A stretch of DNA of 64,000 nt, taken from contig SCFE01000039.1 in the NCBI GenBank assembly GCA_004352715.1, positions 742,108-806,107 on the forward strand, written 5' to 3'. The translations under genes were made by a program, and so were the position numbers. Positions within the stretch are counted from its first letter, which is position 1. Every line of letters begins with the position of its first letter. The DNA comes from Hofstenia miamia. Taxonomy: Eukaryota > Xenacoelomorpha > Acoela. Positions 37,130 through 49,609 of the stretch are shown here, piece after piece. The notes beneath the pieces were generated by a model that made no database searches, had not been told where the DNA came from, and saw nothing but the letters and a program-made list of their open reading frames with translations.

Positions 37130-37239
37130 GTGAGAAATTGGTGATTGCATACATTGTGTATTTCCTATTAATTTGTAAATACAAACATGAAGTTCAGAAG
37201 CATTTTAAGAACCCATCATTGCCATTAACATTTTGATTT

Positions 37240-39440
37240 CCAAGTGGAATTGTCAAATGAATAGATTTTCACAAAGCCACTTTAGATTATCATAAAAACG
37301 TAATTTGAATGATACAGATTAATGCATTTTTTATGTTCTTCTTTACTTCATTTTTGTGTCTTTATAAAGGTCTTGCGAATATTCCAAATTAAATCCGAAA
37401 AGGAATCTAGGTTAGATTGGTATGCGGATATGAATTCGTGTACTTGGAAATTCCAATCTTGGTAAAGTGCAGGAGCCGTGCAGAAATAATTTCACATTTA
37501 ATCTCTGTGTGAAGCGTGTAAATCACATTTTTCCATTGAATTATTGATTTTTTCAAAATTCAAAGTGGCTTTTAATAACAGCTATTAACCCTATTTGCCA
37601 CAGGATTGCTGATTCGGCACCTCGTGGAAACTTTTGAAAATACAGATATGTTTGTGCTTTCGTGGGTCTTAGTTTCCTAGTATGAGATATATTCTAACAA
37701 AACTTAAAGCAATATGTCACCCAACGTTTCTCTTACTCTGAAAATTTTGTCAACAATATTTTAAAGTTTTTGATTGTGCCATGCTGTGTTTTTACATGAA
37801 ATTATTGCTTTGTTCCCTTTTTGATATTTTATGTTTGCCTCTTGTGAACCTATTAATCAGGCTTTGTCAACTCAGAAAGTATCATAAAACTTCCTTATTA
37901 AAAAAGTCCAAAACGTCAAAAAATCATGAATTTTCCGCTATCTGTGATGACGCCATCACTTACCTAATGGTCTTTATTTTTCAGAAGAGGAATTGTTTTA
38001 TTATCGTTCAAGTTTCATGAAAAAAATTTTGTAGAAAAATTTTATTAGGGGCTGTATCAACGCCGTGATTTCAACAGACACAATTATCCTGTGACAAAAT
38101 ACTTTAACAACAGTTGCTCTAGTAATTTCATTAATCACACTGCATTTTATAATCGACTTTGAATTGGCGAATCCATTGATTGAATATTCGGATTCTAATA
38201 ATGTGGGTTTGCAGGATTCTAGTTTTTATATTATTGAGTAATAGCAAATAGACAATGCACATGCAATCATCCCATTGATTTTCCACCTTTGCTGGAGTTG
38301 TGAATCCTGTACATTAATATCCTTGTTTTCATAGATTTTTATTGCTTCATATTCTAATAGTAAGCGAATTGATGAATGTAACATTGATAAATATCTCATT
38401 AGATTCATGCATTCCCACAATTTCATAATTAATCAGTGCATCATACAATCCATGCGAAATTTCAAAGGTTGGTGCATAGATATCTTGGATTTAATCATAA
38501 AGAAGAATTTTAATTATTGAATAATGTGTTTCATACGTAATTGTTTAGCTTACCCTGATGCATATTTTATAGTATATTTTTATTGATTTTAAGACGAGGT
38601 AGCAGATGAGCAGTCGACATTAGGAACTCAGTAAACTTCTTGTGTAATTGATGTACCTTACTGTCCCAAATATATTTAGATTAACAGATGTCTAAATTTC
38701 CTCTTTGTTTAAAATAGGAACTCATTACAATATAACTCAAATAATTTATAAACACATGCTTTAATGTGCTGAAGTAAAATCTTACGTGGAGCAAACCAGT
38801 CTGTAGCAAACTCCTGAATCTTTTTCCCTGCAATTTTCTGAGAATTAACTTAGATGTAGAAATGATATTATTGAAATTCAATTAATTTTAAAGGATTATG
38901 TGCATATAGTCTTAGAGCAATATATTTGATATCCTAAAGATTATTGGATAATTCCATATATCAATAAAATGTGCTAAAACTGACTCTAAAACCTATTATT
39001 TGCGGAATAAGACCTTCTTTAGTTTAGCCACTAATCTTTTAGAGCAAGGATTTACTCATAAATTATTTATTGTTAATTGTACATTTGTATATGCACATAA
39101 ATGTATAATTCCCAATTTCGGGTGTTTAAATTTCAACTATTGAAAGAATTCAAATTAAGTGTGTTTTTTCTTCAATTTTTGAAAAACTTGTAATGGCTAC
39201 TTTGAAATGTTGACACATAATAATGCAGAAATTTTGCATTCATGACATAATTTTGTAAACTTAATAATTTTGTGATATTTTTATATTTAATTGCAATTAA
39301 AATTTGTAAAGCTATTAATATGTTTTTGAGTGATTACAATCATTATGTACTGGAGCTGAAGATTTCATTTATATAAAGCCACATTTTTGAAAAAAATTTC
39401 CCTTGTTCATAAAGACAGTTAATTGTGAGAGATTTTATTA
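37240..39440. other. AT-rich stretch without a supported gene
   Basis: Nothing recognised apart from isolated donor-like sites. Confidence 0.4.
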
Positions 39441-39491
39441 TAATTGGAACTTGAAGAACCGAAAATTCTAGTACCTCTAACCATACTGCAG

Positions 39492-39786
39492 GTACAGAAA
39501 CAAAAATGGTTAACTCATTTTAGAGGGAGTCCAGCACCCTGGACTATTTCTGCACCAGTCTCTGCCATATTCCTATATACTGATGAACTTGAAACAGTTG
39601 CTTGCACACAACTTCGAGCGCAGTTTACACCGGTATTTTTTTTGTAATAATATTCAAATTTTTTTTAAGTGTGAAATAGCAGCTAGCATAAAGAAATATT
39701 ATAATGAACCTGGTATTACAACGAGTACACTACTTACTCAAAGCTGTAGTATGTCTAAAATTTATCTAAAATACTTAGGAAAATAG
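39492..39786 (+). CDS. Gene model 3 (last two exons), product unknown
   Basis: The first exon, 39492-39632 (47 codons, phase 0 both ends), follows acceptor ctctaaccatactgcag and precedes donor gtatttt. It has clearly raised G+C and reads GSPAPWTISAPVSAIFLYTD among others. The second exon, 39670-39786, follows a T-rich acceptor (caaattttttttaag) and reads CEIAASIKKYYNEPG to a TAG (38 codons). The intron would be only 37 bp, very short for an animal. The first exon frame is also open upstream to about 39444, so the true upstream boundary may lie earlier. An unspliced frameshifted pseudogene is the alternative. No family recognised. Confidence 0.4.
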
Positions 39787-39789
39787 CTA

Positions 39790-42700
39790 TTTTCCTAAAT
39801 GATCACTCTAACAAATACCAATGGAAAGGCAAACTTTTGTAATCATATAGTGCCTATGTAGCGATGTTTTTTACAAGATGATTGGCATTTTCTGATTCAC
39901 GATTGATTCTTGTTCACAACTGATGCATCAATGGGATTGACAGTTGCTTAGATTTTTTTACAAGGGAAATTATTCTATGCTAAAGTGTGTAAAAAACTTA
40001 TCAAAAAGTTAGTGTTATTTTGACACATTAATTTTAATAACATGCTTTGAATCATAAGTCACAGTTATCTAAAAATATGTTAATGTGGTCTGTGCATTAT
40101 TGTTTTGTGAAGAAACTGTGATCTTAAGTGATTATGATTGACAAACAACATGTTGCAAGAAGGCTAAGTACTTACTTTTGCACTGGTACACTTTCACCAT
40201 TTGATGAGCTAAATCACACAAAACGATTGAATGTTAAAGGCAACATTTCTTAACGGTGCAAATGTATTTATTGTTAAACTTAAATATTTGCGTCAAAATA
40301 ATGACTGAATATATTATTATCATTCATTTAAGTAAGACAGTTTTATGCCTTATTATCATTGATTTAGCGGCATGGGGGATCATTTTAATATAAGATTCCA
40401 AGGTGTTCTGACAACATGCTTAGAGAGACCCAAACTTAATAGTCATAGTCCATCATTTGATCTATTCCAAGTCTAGTCTCTTTGACATTCCCCATAGTTA
40501 TTTTAGTTTCCATATTCAATAACAATATTTACAGCATTTTGTCCAAATTTAGCAGCCATTAGCGCTCAGGCAATCAAACCTATTTTGAAAAGCCTAAAAA
40601 CGTTGAGAGACTAAATAATAATATCAATTGGTTGTTGGTGATCTTTGTTACTAAAATCATAAGTGCTTATATCGTACCGTTAAGTCACTCAGAAGCGTTA
40701 TCACAGTCTGCTTCTCATTTTGTATGCGTATGCATAGTCAACTAAGTTTCTGTAATAGTCATGCAGACTTGATTACCTAAGTTGATTTCTTATTTGTATA
40801 ATAAAATAACTATTGAATACATCCTACTATTCCAACAATATTATTTCAGCAACATTCAACTCAAAATATTATTAGACTACATCTAGTTCAGGTCAGAAAA
40901 ATCAACATGCGAAATTTTTGCAGAAATTCTTACATATCTCGGCTGGCTTCCAATTCATATATTGGAGTAAAAAAAATGTACTAATAAGCAAATCATGAGG
41001 ATTCCAGCTAGAATTGCAATTACAATACGAATCGAAAATAATCATGATAAGAGTAGTTTAATACTAATATTTTAGTTTACTCTGAAATGTATTTCTAACA
41101 AAATAATTGGGTATGCAGGAAGACTATTTACAAATTGTTTCTACTATTGGTGATATTGAATAAAATAACAATTATTTATTAACTTTATTATTTGTAAAAA
41201 CTAACAGAGTGGCTGGATACGTTTATCTGAGCGGGTAGGGTAAATTTTTCAAAGTAAATAAATGGCTCGGTTAATACATAAATCAACAAATTACATCATG
41301 ATTTTCTTTAACACGCTTTATATATATATTTCATTCAGGATAAATTAAATTATAAGCATTTTGAGAAACTAAAATAGTTTCCAATACTAGTAATCAATTT
41401 CAAATGAATATTGAAAATCTGTCATAAAAAAGAAAAGTTATTTATGAATTCTGTCATCCGAAAATTCCATGAGAATTCAGTAAGAATTAATGAAACAAAT
41501 TCATTAAATGATGCACATTTGATGTCTCCATGTTTCTTACAAAGGAGCTTCACGAATTATTAAAGCATACATTTAATCACTAAAAATATTTGAATAATAA
41601 TACAATGAATAAATTGATAATTTAAAAATGCATATTTTCCTACACATTGATTAGAAAAATCTGCAGCAGAGAACTTTAAATATGCATAAAATATTCGTAT
41701 TTTGGTTAATGCATCCATGCATCTGCTTAGAAAACGTTTCATTTTTGACAAGCGCATTAGTTTTTATGTCAAATATTCACGTAAAAGTAGAGTTTGCTTA
41801 AAATTATATATTAATTAGCCACGTGGCTGGCAGATTAACTGAATGTGAAATCTCCACTTCCATTGAGAGAATAAGAAAGGCTTTTTCCATTTCTGTTCAT
41901 CACGTTACACTTTGGCATGCATGTTAAATTAATTGAGGTAATTCAATGCCAATTTATTTATTAACTTTACAGCTAAAAGTTCAAATAACATTAAGTATTT
42001 TGTGGAGATAGTATTTGCAATATTCATTTTTAACCCTTGAGCTTAGCAGCAAATTAAATTGTGAATTCACAATCCATAATGTTCAAAAACGCATATAATT
42101 AGTGACTGAATATTAAAAAAAGATTTTTAGCGAAAATTATAATTATACATAAAATGGGAGGTGGTTGGCGATCAACGCAATTCTCCAAATTGGATCAATG
42201 CTATTAGTATTTACTTATCAATTCTGTCGTCATGAACCGCATCTAATCTTGAGTGGTTAAGAACGAAGTTTGGATAATTGATGTAAGGAATTTTTTATTT
42301 CTGCCAACTGAGCTCAGGGATTACATATCATTTCTTAAAATTACTGGTAAGCTTTTATTTGTGAGGTAGTATATAAACTTTGACATAATGCTATAATTTT
42401 TAACATCAAGGCAGACATTAATTAAAAAAAGGAGTTTTCTTAGATCTATTTAGGAAGAATTAAGCTTTAAGCAATAACAATTGTAAAAAAATTCAATTTT
42501 TTAGCAAAGCTATTTAGTCATAAAATTTTATTACGAATGTTTCCTGAGCATGTAAAATAATTGATGAATCTGAACTACAGTTGAATTCCTCAACTTCTGA
42601 AAGGATTTTATTGGCTTTTCTAATTTTCACAGTTGTAAAAACCGTTTCAACATGGCGCAATTAACTAGGTCGTTACACTAACACATTTTCCTGATATTGA

Positions 42701-44270
42701 TTTATTTTTATTGGCATCAATAATTTATGAATCACGTGATTCTGTTTTCTCAAGCTTACTAAACTATTAAGTCCTCTTTATTTGAAATTTATTAATTACT
42801 TTTTATAATATAAAGGTTAGTAGTCTTGAAATGCTTAAGTTAAAATTAAAAACCATGAGTGGGAGTATGCAGTCTTTGTTTTACATGTGATGATCAGGTA
42901 CAATGCATTATTTAATGTCAGGTTAATCTTTGCAATTTCTTGCAGTCTGTAAGTAGGGACTTATGCCAAAGTTTTGCAATTAAGCAAATATGAAACTTAT
43001 AATGTAAAATTCGTCATTTAATAGGTTAAAGATGATCATTTTCTAATATTCGATACACACAGATTTATAAATATTTATAGTTAATTTTACTGCATTGAAG
43101 GGAAAATTCTTAAATTGTTTTCTTTAGTGAGAGCTGACCTAATATTTATATCAGGTAATATAAATTTTTGAATTTAGGAAACTAGAGAGATCTGATTCCG
43201 CTAAGTCGTTTCTTTTGAATTAGGAAATCTCAAATTCAATTGAAGGTCTCTTGAGCATTGTAAATGAAACATTTTTGTTGTTCTGATCTATCAATTCGAA
43301 CTAATATAAGCGATTTGAAATCAAAGGAAGTGTGCTGACAAAGCTTCTAACAATTTTACATGGTAGTTTAATGTACAAAGCAAACATCAATATTTTTTGC
43401 ATTTACTCGAGTAGCTTTATATCAAATTGGAATAAAAAAAAATTTAAAAATTAACCGCATAATTTTAACCTTGAACATTGTTAGCGTTACCTATGAATAC
43501 TTCTTAATGTTTTGTAGCAATCAGTGTAATAAGCAGTTGTAGTGTCCACGTATTGTTGAAGATGTTAATTAGTAGATAATAGTTTCATTTTTATATGAAT
43601 ACATTTGATTCAAAACATCAAATGTTCATGATTATTAACAATTTGCTGTAACTGAGACATGATAATTTTTTAGTCCTACGCACCCAATGTTTTTCATATA
43701 TATTTTTAGTCCGAATAACTGTTTAGTTATAAAATTAATGTTGAAAATATCTGAATAAACCCATTTTTCTTTTGCTAGGCTTAGCTAAGGCTAGTTTAAT
43801 GTGCATGTGCACTTAAGTGTGTAATATTTTGCAAATTTTTACCTATTATGTACCTACTTGTAAGTATTCAAAAAGAATTATATAGAGGCTATTGAAGATT
43901 ACACAAGTTACTACAGACCTTACCCAGTTCAAGATATTACGCATTAATGAACATGACACATTAAGGTATACATATCCTTTAAAATTGGAGTTAATCCAAG
44001 GCTTTAATTTTTCTGCATTTTGTGCATCAATATATTTTCTGAGGTTGATGGATGTTATAAATTTTAATATTTTTATGACATAAGATCCGTTTCTAATTTA
44101 ATTGCCAGGGATGTCGCATATCTCAATGTCTCCCCATTGTAATATTTAAAATTATCAATTGCAATGTATATGTACATTATAAACTGAATGTGATACTTCC
44201 AATTAGGTAATGTTTAATATATTACCAACTGATGTAGTGTAATTCAATATTACAAGCCGAATAAATTTTT
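39790..44270. other. AT-rich stretch without a supported gene
   Basis: No element ends, tRNA or convincing exons. Two very short segments with paired splice-like borders (about 40181-40213 on the minus strand, about 42320-42348 on the plus strand) were considered and rejected. Confidence 0.45.
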
Positions 44271-44272
44271 AC

Positions 44273-44313
44273 CTTGGTTGCACGTGACGCATTCTGGAGG
44301 GAAGTATCGCCAT
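44273..44313 (-). CDS. Candidate first coding exon in a CpG patch
   Basis: The minus strand reads ATGGCGATACTTCC from 44313 and continues 13 codons (MAILPSRMRHVQP plus two bases) to a donor (ACCAAG then gtaaaa). The patch 44280-44325 holds several CpG (cacgtgacgc, atcgcc, taccgc), rare in this window, and an ATTTTGCGG stretch upstream of the ATG resembling YY1-type sites at some promoters. This would fit the 5' end of a minus-strand gene. No second exon was fixed. Confidence 0.25.
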
Positions 44314-44775
44314 TACCGCAAAATGGTGCCTCTTCAATGAGTTGATTGTTCGAACATTAAATCCAGTTTAAAAACTACTGAAATGTGGTTTTCAGCGACC
44401 AGGTGTTGAAAAATAAATCTCGCGGTTTCTATTTAATTTTTTAGATAACTATGGAATACAAGTGTTCTAGCGGCGTTAAAATGAATTTAGCGTTCTCCGT
44501 ACTTGCAAATTGTTTGTAAAAAATCCTTATCTAATACAATTTGTCAAATTTAAAGCAATTCCAAGGATAGTGAATAGCTATTATATTTTCTAAAATATAG
44601 ACATTATAATATTATATTAAAAGTTATTGATTTACAAACAGTAAATATTATTTTATTTACATGTTTCAAATAGACTATTGTAATAATCTTAAAACTTGCG
44701 GAATGCGCTATTCAAACCTCTGCAAATTAATATTAAGCTATCTGGGTTGAACTTTCTTCAAAAACATGATGTGAA

Positions 44776-45165
44776 AATAAATAATGTCATACTTTCTGTT
44801 ATTAATAGAAAACTAACAATACATAGTATAAGTATATACTATATATCAAGGGTGGAATAGGTAGGCTCGGCCCTGCTTGAGATCTCAAACATGGGTAACG
44901 ACTTGGATCGAGCCATTAGGAAAAAGAATATTCATAGCAGTGCCAAAAATAAAGAAAATGCAGGTTAAATTACTTACCGCAATTACTAATTAATCTTAAA
45001 AAATATATGCTCGAAATAATTTCTATGGATATTATGAATTTTGCAGCTTGTAATCAACAAAAAATTCCAGCGGGAATGAAAATAGCAGGCGGAAACGATC
45101 AGACCGTTGTCTTATGAAATGGGTCGAATTTGCACGAGCACACAATATTTTTCTAGAAACCCATC
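44776..45165 (+). repeat. Diverged repeat, copy 1
   Basis: 44776-45045 aligns by eye with 45770-46040 (shared blocks TGTTATTAATAGAAAA, ACTAAC/AACTAT, CATAGTATA/CATAGCATA, a GC-rich middle with cggccctg or ggccgggc, then AATTAATCTTAAAAAA/AATTAATCTTGAAAAA and GAAATAATTTCTAT). 45046-45165 resembles 45346-45485 (GGGT, then GAGCACACAA, then a TTTTTC-like stretch). The family carries the same GC-rich core as the islands at 6.1 and 29.8 kb. The type is unknown. Confidence 0.6.
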
Positions 45166-45345
45166 TGATTATTTGCGTTTAGTATATGTTTTATTAAATT
45201 TTCTCTTAGCTGCGTTTATGTTTGATTACAAATATATGATACCTTGCAAATTTTATTCTAATATTTTTTTGAAATTTGAGTCGGTTTTCTAAGCTTTAGT
45301 TAGAAATCATCCTCAATTTACATTCTTCGTCTATATTTAATTGAC

Positions 45346-45485
45346 GTGCAGATTTCCTGCACAGTTGGGAATGGGCCGGTAGGCAGGAGGCAAAGAAAAC
45401 AACAAGAGAGTACAGGACGCTCTTTGTATTTCAAAACGGGTTGCGCGGGCATGAGCACACAAACTTTTCCCGCCCGTAAAACACT
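45346..45485 (+). repeat. Diverged repeat, second part of copy 2
   Basis: Related to 45046-45165: both start gcag and share a GAGCACACAA block. This copy is richer in G+C (gggaatgggccggtaggcagg, gggttgcgcgggc), so it may be closer to the original. The 117-codon frame across it (45346-45699) is not called as a gene. Confidence 0.45.
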
Positions 45486-45769
45486 ATCTTCCTGTTTTGT
45501 TTCTGTATTTACCCAAAATCATGATTCGACCTGTAAAAAAAAAAAAAATTTAGTTTTCCTAACGTATGTTCTATATCTTTCACTCTTCTTTTATCATGAA
45601 GTTTTGAACGTTTGTTCTGTGAATCATTTTTTAAATCGCCCAACGAAAGATAGCTTGGAAGAAACCAGTTTATACTTAAGTCTAAGTTATTGGTACTAAA
45701 TATGCTTTGCTGGAAGTTATTGATACTCGCATGTCCTTTGCTGTCAAATTTCCTCAAATACTAAATGTA

Positions 45770-46040
45770 AAAATAATATCACATTTTTTGTTATTAATAG
45801 AAAAGTTAACTATGCATAGCATATGCTATAAATAATGCAAGTGACTGAGACAGCCTGGTTTGAACCAGGGCCACGTGGACCACGGCTTGGGCCGGGCAGT
45901 TGCGAAAAATAATATTCCTGTAGGCTGCACTGGCCAGTGTCAAAAACAAAGGACATGCAGGCTCTATTAAGGACACAATTTTTAATTAATCTTGAAAAAC
46001 TAATAAATTTGAAATAATTTCTATATTACATGTATTATGA
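45770..46040 (+). repeat. Diverged repeat, first part of copy 2
   Basis: Direct-orientation relative of 44776-45045, about 995 bp away. It includes a near-palindrome CCTGGTTTGAACCAGG and GGCTTGGGCCGGGCAG. The pair is old: similarity is patchy with small indels. Confidence 0.6.
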
Positions 46041-46107
46041 ATATATGACTTACAAACATCAATCTTTAACACAATTATGGTTAACTTTGCAACCAATCTC
46101 ATTTTAT

Positions 46108-46345
46108 GGGCCTATGATATCTAATTTCGAGCTCACAACAGAGTTGATTGAAAATGTTCACAACTGGTGCATTGAGCATAATTTTAGACTGAATGTTGAT
46201 AAAACAAAACAACTGATTATTCCTATGAAGGTAAATCCTGTGTTCGGTTTCCTTCAACAGAGTTTCAACTTGTTGCATTTTGAAAAGTTATCTCTTAATG
46301 AAAACATGGAAATATTTTAGGTGTATTAATAGTGATCTCTACCTG
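46108..46345 (+). pseudogene. LINE reverse transcriptase fragment
   Basis: The plus strand reads IENVHNWCIEHNFRLNVDKT then KQLII. This is the block that follows the YADD box in many non-LTR reverse transcriptases (helix with N-W-C, then L-N-V-x-K-T-K). After a stop the shifted continuation reads LGVLINSDL, the next conserved block (L-G-V/L, two to three residues, D-x-x-L). The YADD box and the rest are missing. It ends near the start of the opposite-strand LINE relic at 46.49 kb. Confidence 0.6.
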
Positions 46346-46489
46346 CTTCGTAGACTAACATCTCACAGCATACAGCATATGACTATTCATCAAAGAAGCT
46401 CTCGTTACCATACAATTTTTTTATAATGTGTAAACTGGAGTATTGCTACCTTGTATGACGAAGATGCTCACTAGTGCCCAGTGAGTTTG

Positions 46490-47345
46490 AGAGATTTTTC
46501 GGAACTCTAGTTGTTCCTAGAAGTGTCACCTTCTGTACTACAATCCTACACCACTTCGGTAATCCTAACTCGTCCAAGTATCTCTTGTTTCTTTGCTCAC
46601 TACTACAAATGCCTCATTACTTTCACAATTTCCCTATTTCCTTTGCAATTCCCTGCACTTTCTACATTCGAGTCCTTTAGGATGGATATATTTATCACTA
46701 TTCTCATTCTTTCCTCTTTTGTACCAATGCTATGTCTGGCCCTCATACTTCGATCACCTTGCTAGTCTGTACGTTGAGGTCCTATAGTATCTTAGATTTC
46801 TCATTAGCTATGACTCCCTGTGTCCTATTCTCGGATCACTTATCTCCTGTTTCTATCATACTCAAGCTGCAATACACCATTCGTTCTACCTTATCATGCC
46901 TGGACTTATAGTGGTTCTGCACAAAGCTTCTAACATCCTGCTATCAGACTATCTACTTTCTTCTAGTCTTACCTACATATCCGGCATTCGTCACTTACCT
47001 CAGTTCTATATATGTGCTTCTTCACCTAGTTTATCCTTATTGCTTGCTCCTGTGCTGCCATTATCAATGCTTTTGTTTCTTTCTTGGGTCTGCCTTCCAT
47101 AGCCAATTTTTGTTCTCTTCTTTGTCGTAGTTTTCTGTATTCTCCTAGTATTCTCAATGCATCGCCTTCTGTCTATGTCTTGTTTGTCTCTTTGTTGTTA
47201 TCCTACTCTGGTAGGCCTTACTTCCTTCACACTCTGTTCTAATCATCCTTAAATTCATACGGCCTTTCAGTAATGATCACTTAGGTTGCTTATCAATATT
47301 TTCCTTTAGTCACTTTTCAACTTTCTGTTCAAACTATGTGGATAA
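46490..47345 (-). pseudogene. R2/R4-type LINE: C-terminal zinc knuckle and endonuclease, decayed
   Basis: Reading down the minus strand from 47.34 kb, with stops and shifts: TKALIMAAQEQAIRIN near 47.05 kb, a Cys knuckle (SDECRMC, then SLIAGC), a basic HYKSRHDKVERMVY segment, DLNVQTSKVIE near 46.77 kb, PDIALVQK, and a degenerate CRELQRK block near 46.64 kb. This order is the C-terminal part of R2/R4/HERO-type elements: the AAQ-Q-A motif, a CCHC knuckle, then a restriction-like endonuclease with its P-D-[IV] and downstream basic residues. These elements cut with a C-terminal nuclease rather than an N-terminal apurinic one. The plus-strand frames in this pyrimidine-rich interval are shadows. Confidence 0.75.
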
Positions 47346-48850
47346 AGGAGTTCTTGATTCAGTTAAGCCTTTTCAGATTTCATAAAAAAGAAATCATCAC
47401 GCCTTTTTCTGAAGAAATAAAAGAACTATCTAACACCTTAACTAGTCAATTTAATATAAAAACTGCAAAATTTCAAGATGTTTCTTGATGATAAAAGTTT
47501 GTCTTTAACTCTTTCAGGCCCAGACTTTTGAGGGAAATAAATGCCTGTCATTCCCAAATATTTATTCATTGTTGAAAATTATTATTTTGTGCTACAAACT
47601 ACCACTAATTCTTAGAATAAAATAATTGAAAAAAACATTTGACGTAAAATCAGAAAGCTTTCAAGTGATAACATTCAAACCGAAATCACTACAATTGTCA
47701 ACATTTGGAATAAACGACGAATTCTGTTATCACTTGTCAAACTGAGGACTTTTGAGCATTGAATTTTTTAGGAAAATTTTTCTGTATTTTTTCATCTACA
47801 AAAGGACCTGAATAAATTTTGTGATTGACGTAATATTCCTCTCATTTCTTTTGGTGCAGACATTTCTATTAACTGAAAAATCTACACATTAAAAATATAT
47901 TAAAAATGTAAGCCTATACATATAGTTACAATATTTTGCAAACACATATACAGTACTAATATATCTACATATGTTTAAATTTAAGCAAATATTGAAATCA
48001 GATAGATCTCTATTTCAAATTTTAACTAACTATACAAAATTTAAATAACTATACAAATGTTTGTCTAACTTGTATGTATTGAATTTAGAATATTTAGAAT
48101 GCTTATGTGTATACTAAACAAATGTTTTTTCAAAAACATTAATTACAAATAATGAAATAATAAAAAACATATACATAAATTTCTTGATATTTCAATAAGT
48201 GATGATTCATTGCAACAAAGGCCTAATATATAACATGCTAGTCTCTTTATGAGGAGACCAATGCAGGATATGCATTTCGACATCTATATCAAGAAACGTT
48301 TACAATAGAGGTTAGCTTTCGGCATATTAATTAACCAACTTTTGACGAAGAATCAAATAATACAGCTCCAGAACACTAATATTTTAGAAAGTGCAAAAAA
48401 CAATAACAAACTCATAGAGTTTTCCATATAAATGCAGAAAAATTCCATTAATCGCAAAAATCTCAATCAGCTATATCCTCTCAAAATAGACTACTCAGCC
48501 AAAAACCAAAAATGTCCATTTTTGAAGTTTCTTGCAACTGGCCCATTTAATTTTCAGGATGCCATTATGTATCTCGGTTACAAAAGATGCAAAATGAAAT
48601 GATCTAGCGATTGGCGATAGTATGATAATATTAGGTAATTTTTCGTATTTTCATTAAAAAGGGATTCTTTTCTAATATAAAAAATTTTACGTTTGCAAAT
48701 GTTGAAAAATATTACTCTATATTCGTAAGATGCAGAATTTATAAAAATACTTGATTTTTCCATAAATATGGGTATTTAGGCGTTCTTAAAAGATTCATTA
48801 AAGTAAAGGAAAATATACAACTTAAGAAAAATTGATTAAGTATTAATTTC
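47346..48850. other. AT-rich stretch without a supported gene
   Basis: Nothing recognised. Confidence 0.45.
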
Positions 48851-48856
48851 ATCTTC

Positions 48857-49605
48857 AAGCAGATGTAGAAAAATTAAGCGATTATTTTACGAGCAGTCAA
48901 CTAAAAGTAAATATGGAAAAAACACAATTTATAATATTCTCACCGAAAACACAAAGAAATCTAATAAATAATATTGAACTAAAGATAAATAATGAGGCAA
49001 TAAAACAAAGTGAATCAATAAACTATTTAGGTGTTGAGTAAATAAAGAATTAAAATTTGAACAGTTTCTTTTTAGTAAGATTAAAAAAATTACTGCTGCA
49101 TTAGATATCTTTATCATTTGCGCAATGAAACATCAACCGATTATCATAAGCAACTGATACTTGCTTTCTGTCTCATTTTCAATACTGTTCTTTTCTTTTA
49201 ACGAACCTAAATTCAAAACATCGTATGCTTCTATCAAAGTCATTTAATTGGTGTATAAAAACTCTACACTTTGCACAAAAGCATGACGAAGCATCAGTAT
49301 ATCGTAATAAATATTAAATATTATCTCCGTTCTACCAAATTCGCATGCATGTGCTATCTGTCTTATTTAAATTCAAATCTCTACACACATCTCTTCATTT
49401 TCCTCAATGACTATCTTAAATTAAAGGTTTGGTTTCGATAAAAATTCTAATGCGTTTCATCACATATCAATTAAATTGTGGAATAATTTAGATTATGAAA
49501 CGCGAATAGAAAAAAACTATATAAAGTTTAGAAAAAAATTTAAACAATTTCTTCTAATAAAACAATGTACATTAGGGGACGGTAATACACTTTATGCATT
49601 TGAAT
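48857..49605 (+). pseudogene. LINE reverse transcriptase relic, second half
   Basis: The plus strand reads LQADVEKLSDYFTSSQLKVN, then MEKTQFIIFSPKTQ, INNEAIKQSESINYLGVE and a stop. Shifted frames continue with a HFQYCSF-like thumb motif, RMLLSKSFNWCIKTLH, and a terminal FRKKFKQFLL near 49.53 kb. This is the stretch from just after YADD to the pol C terminus in jockey/CR1-like LINEs. It has several stops and frameshifts, is older than the 24-kb copy, and is in a different reading orientation. Confidence 0.7.
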
Positions 49606-49609
49606 AATG

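Noticed and set aside
40181-40213. 33-nt minus-strand microexon (SSNGESVPVQ)
   Set aside because: Both borders look like splice sites, but it is isolated and too short to separate from chance.
42320-42348. 29-nt plus-strand microexon before gtaagc
   Set aside because: Isolated and with an indifferent acceptor; no partner exons.
45853-45868. CCTGGTTTGAACCAGG as a tRNA T arm
   Set aside because: The palindrome resembles a T stem-loop, but no acceptor, D or anticodon arm lies at the right distance; it is part of a repeat.
46474-47102. Plus-strand frames rich in Ser, Leu, Phe and Cys
   Set aside because: They are shadows of the decayed minus-strand R2/R4-type LINE, whose purine-rich coding strand makes the other strand pyrimidine-rich and open.
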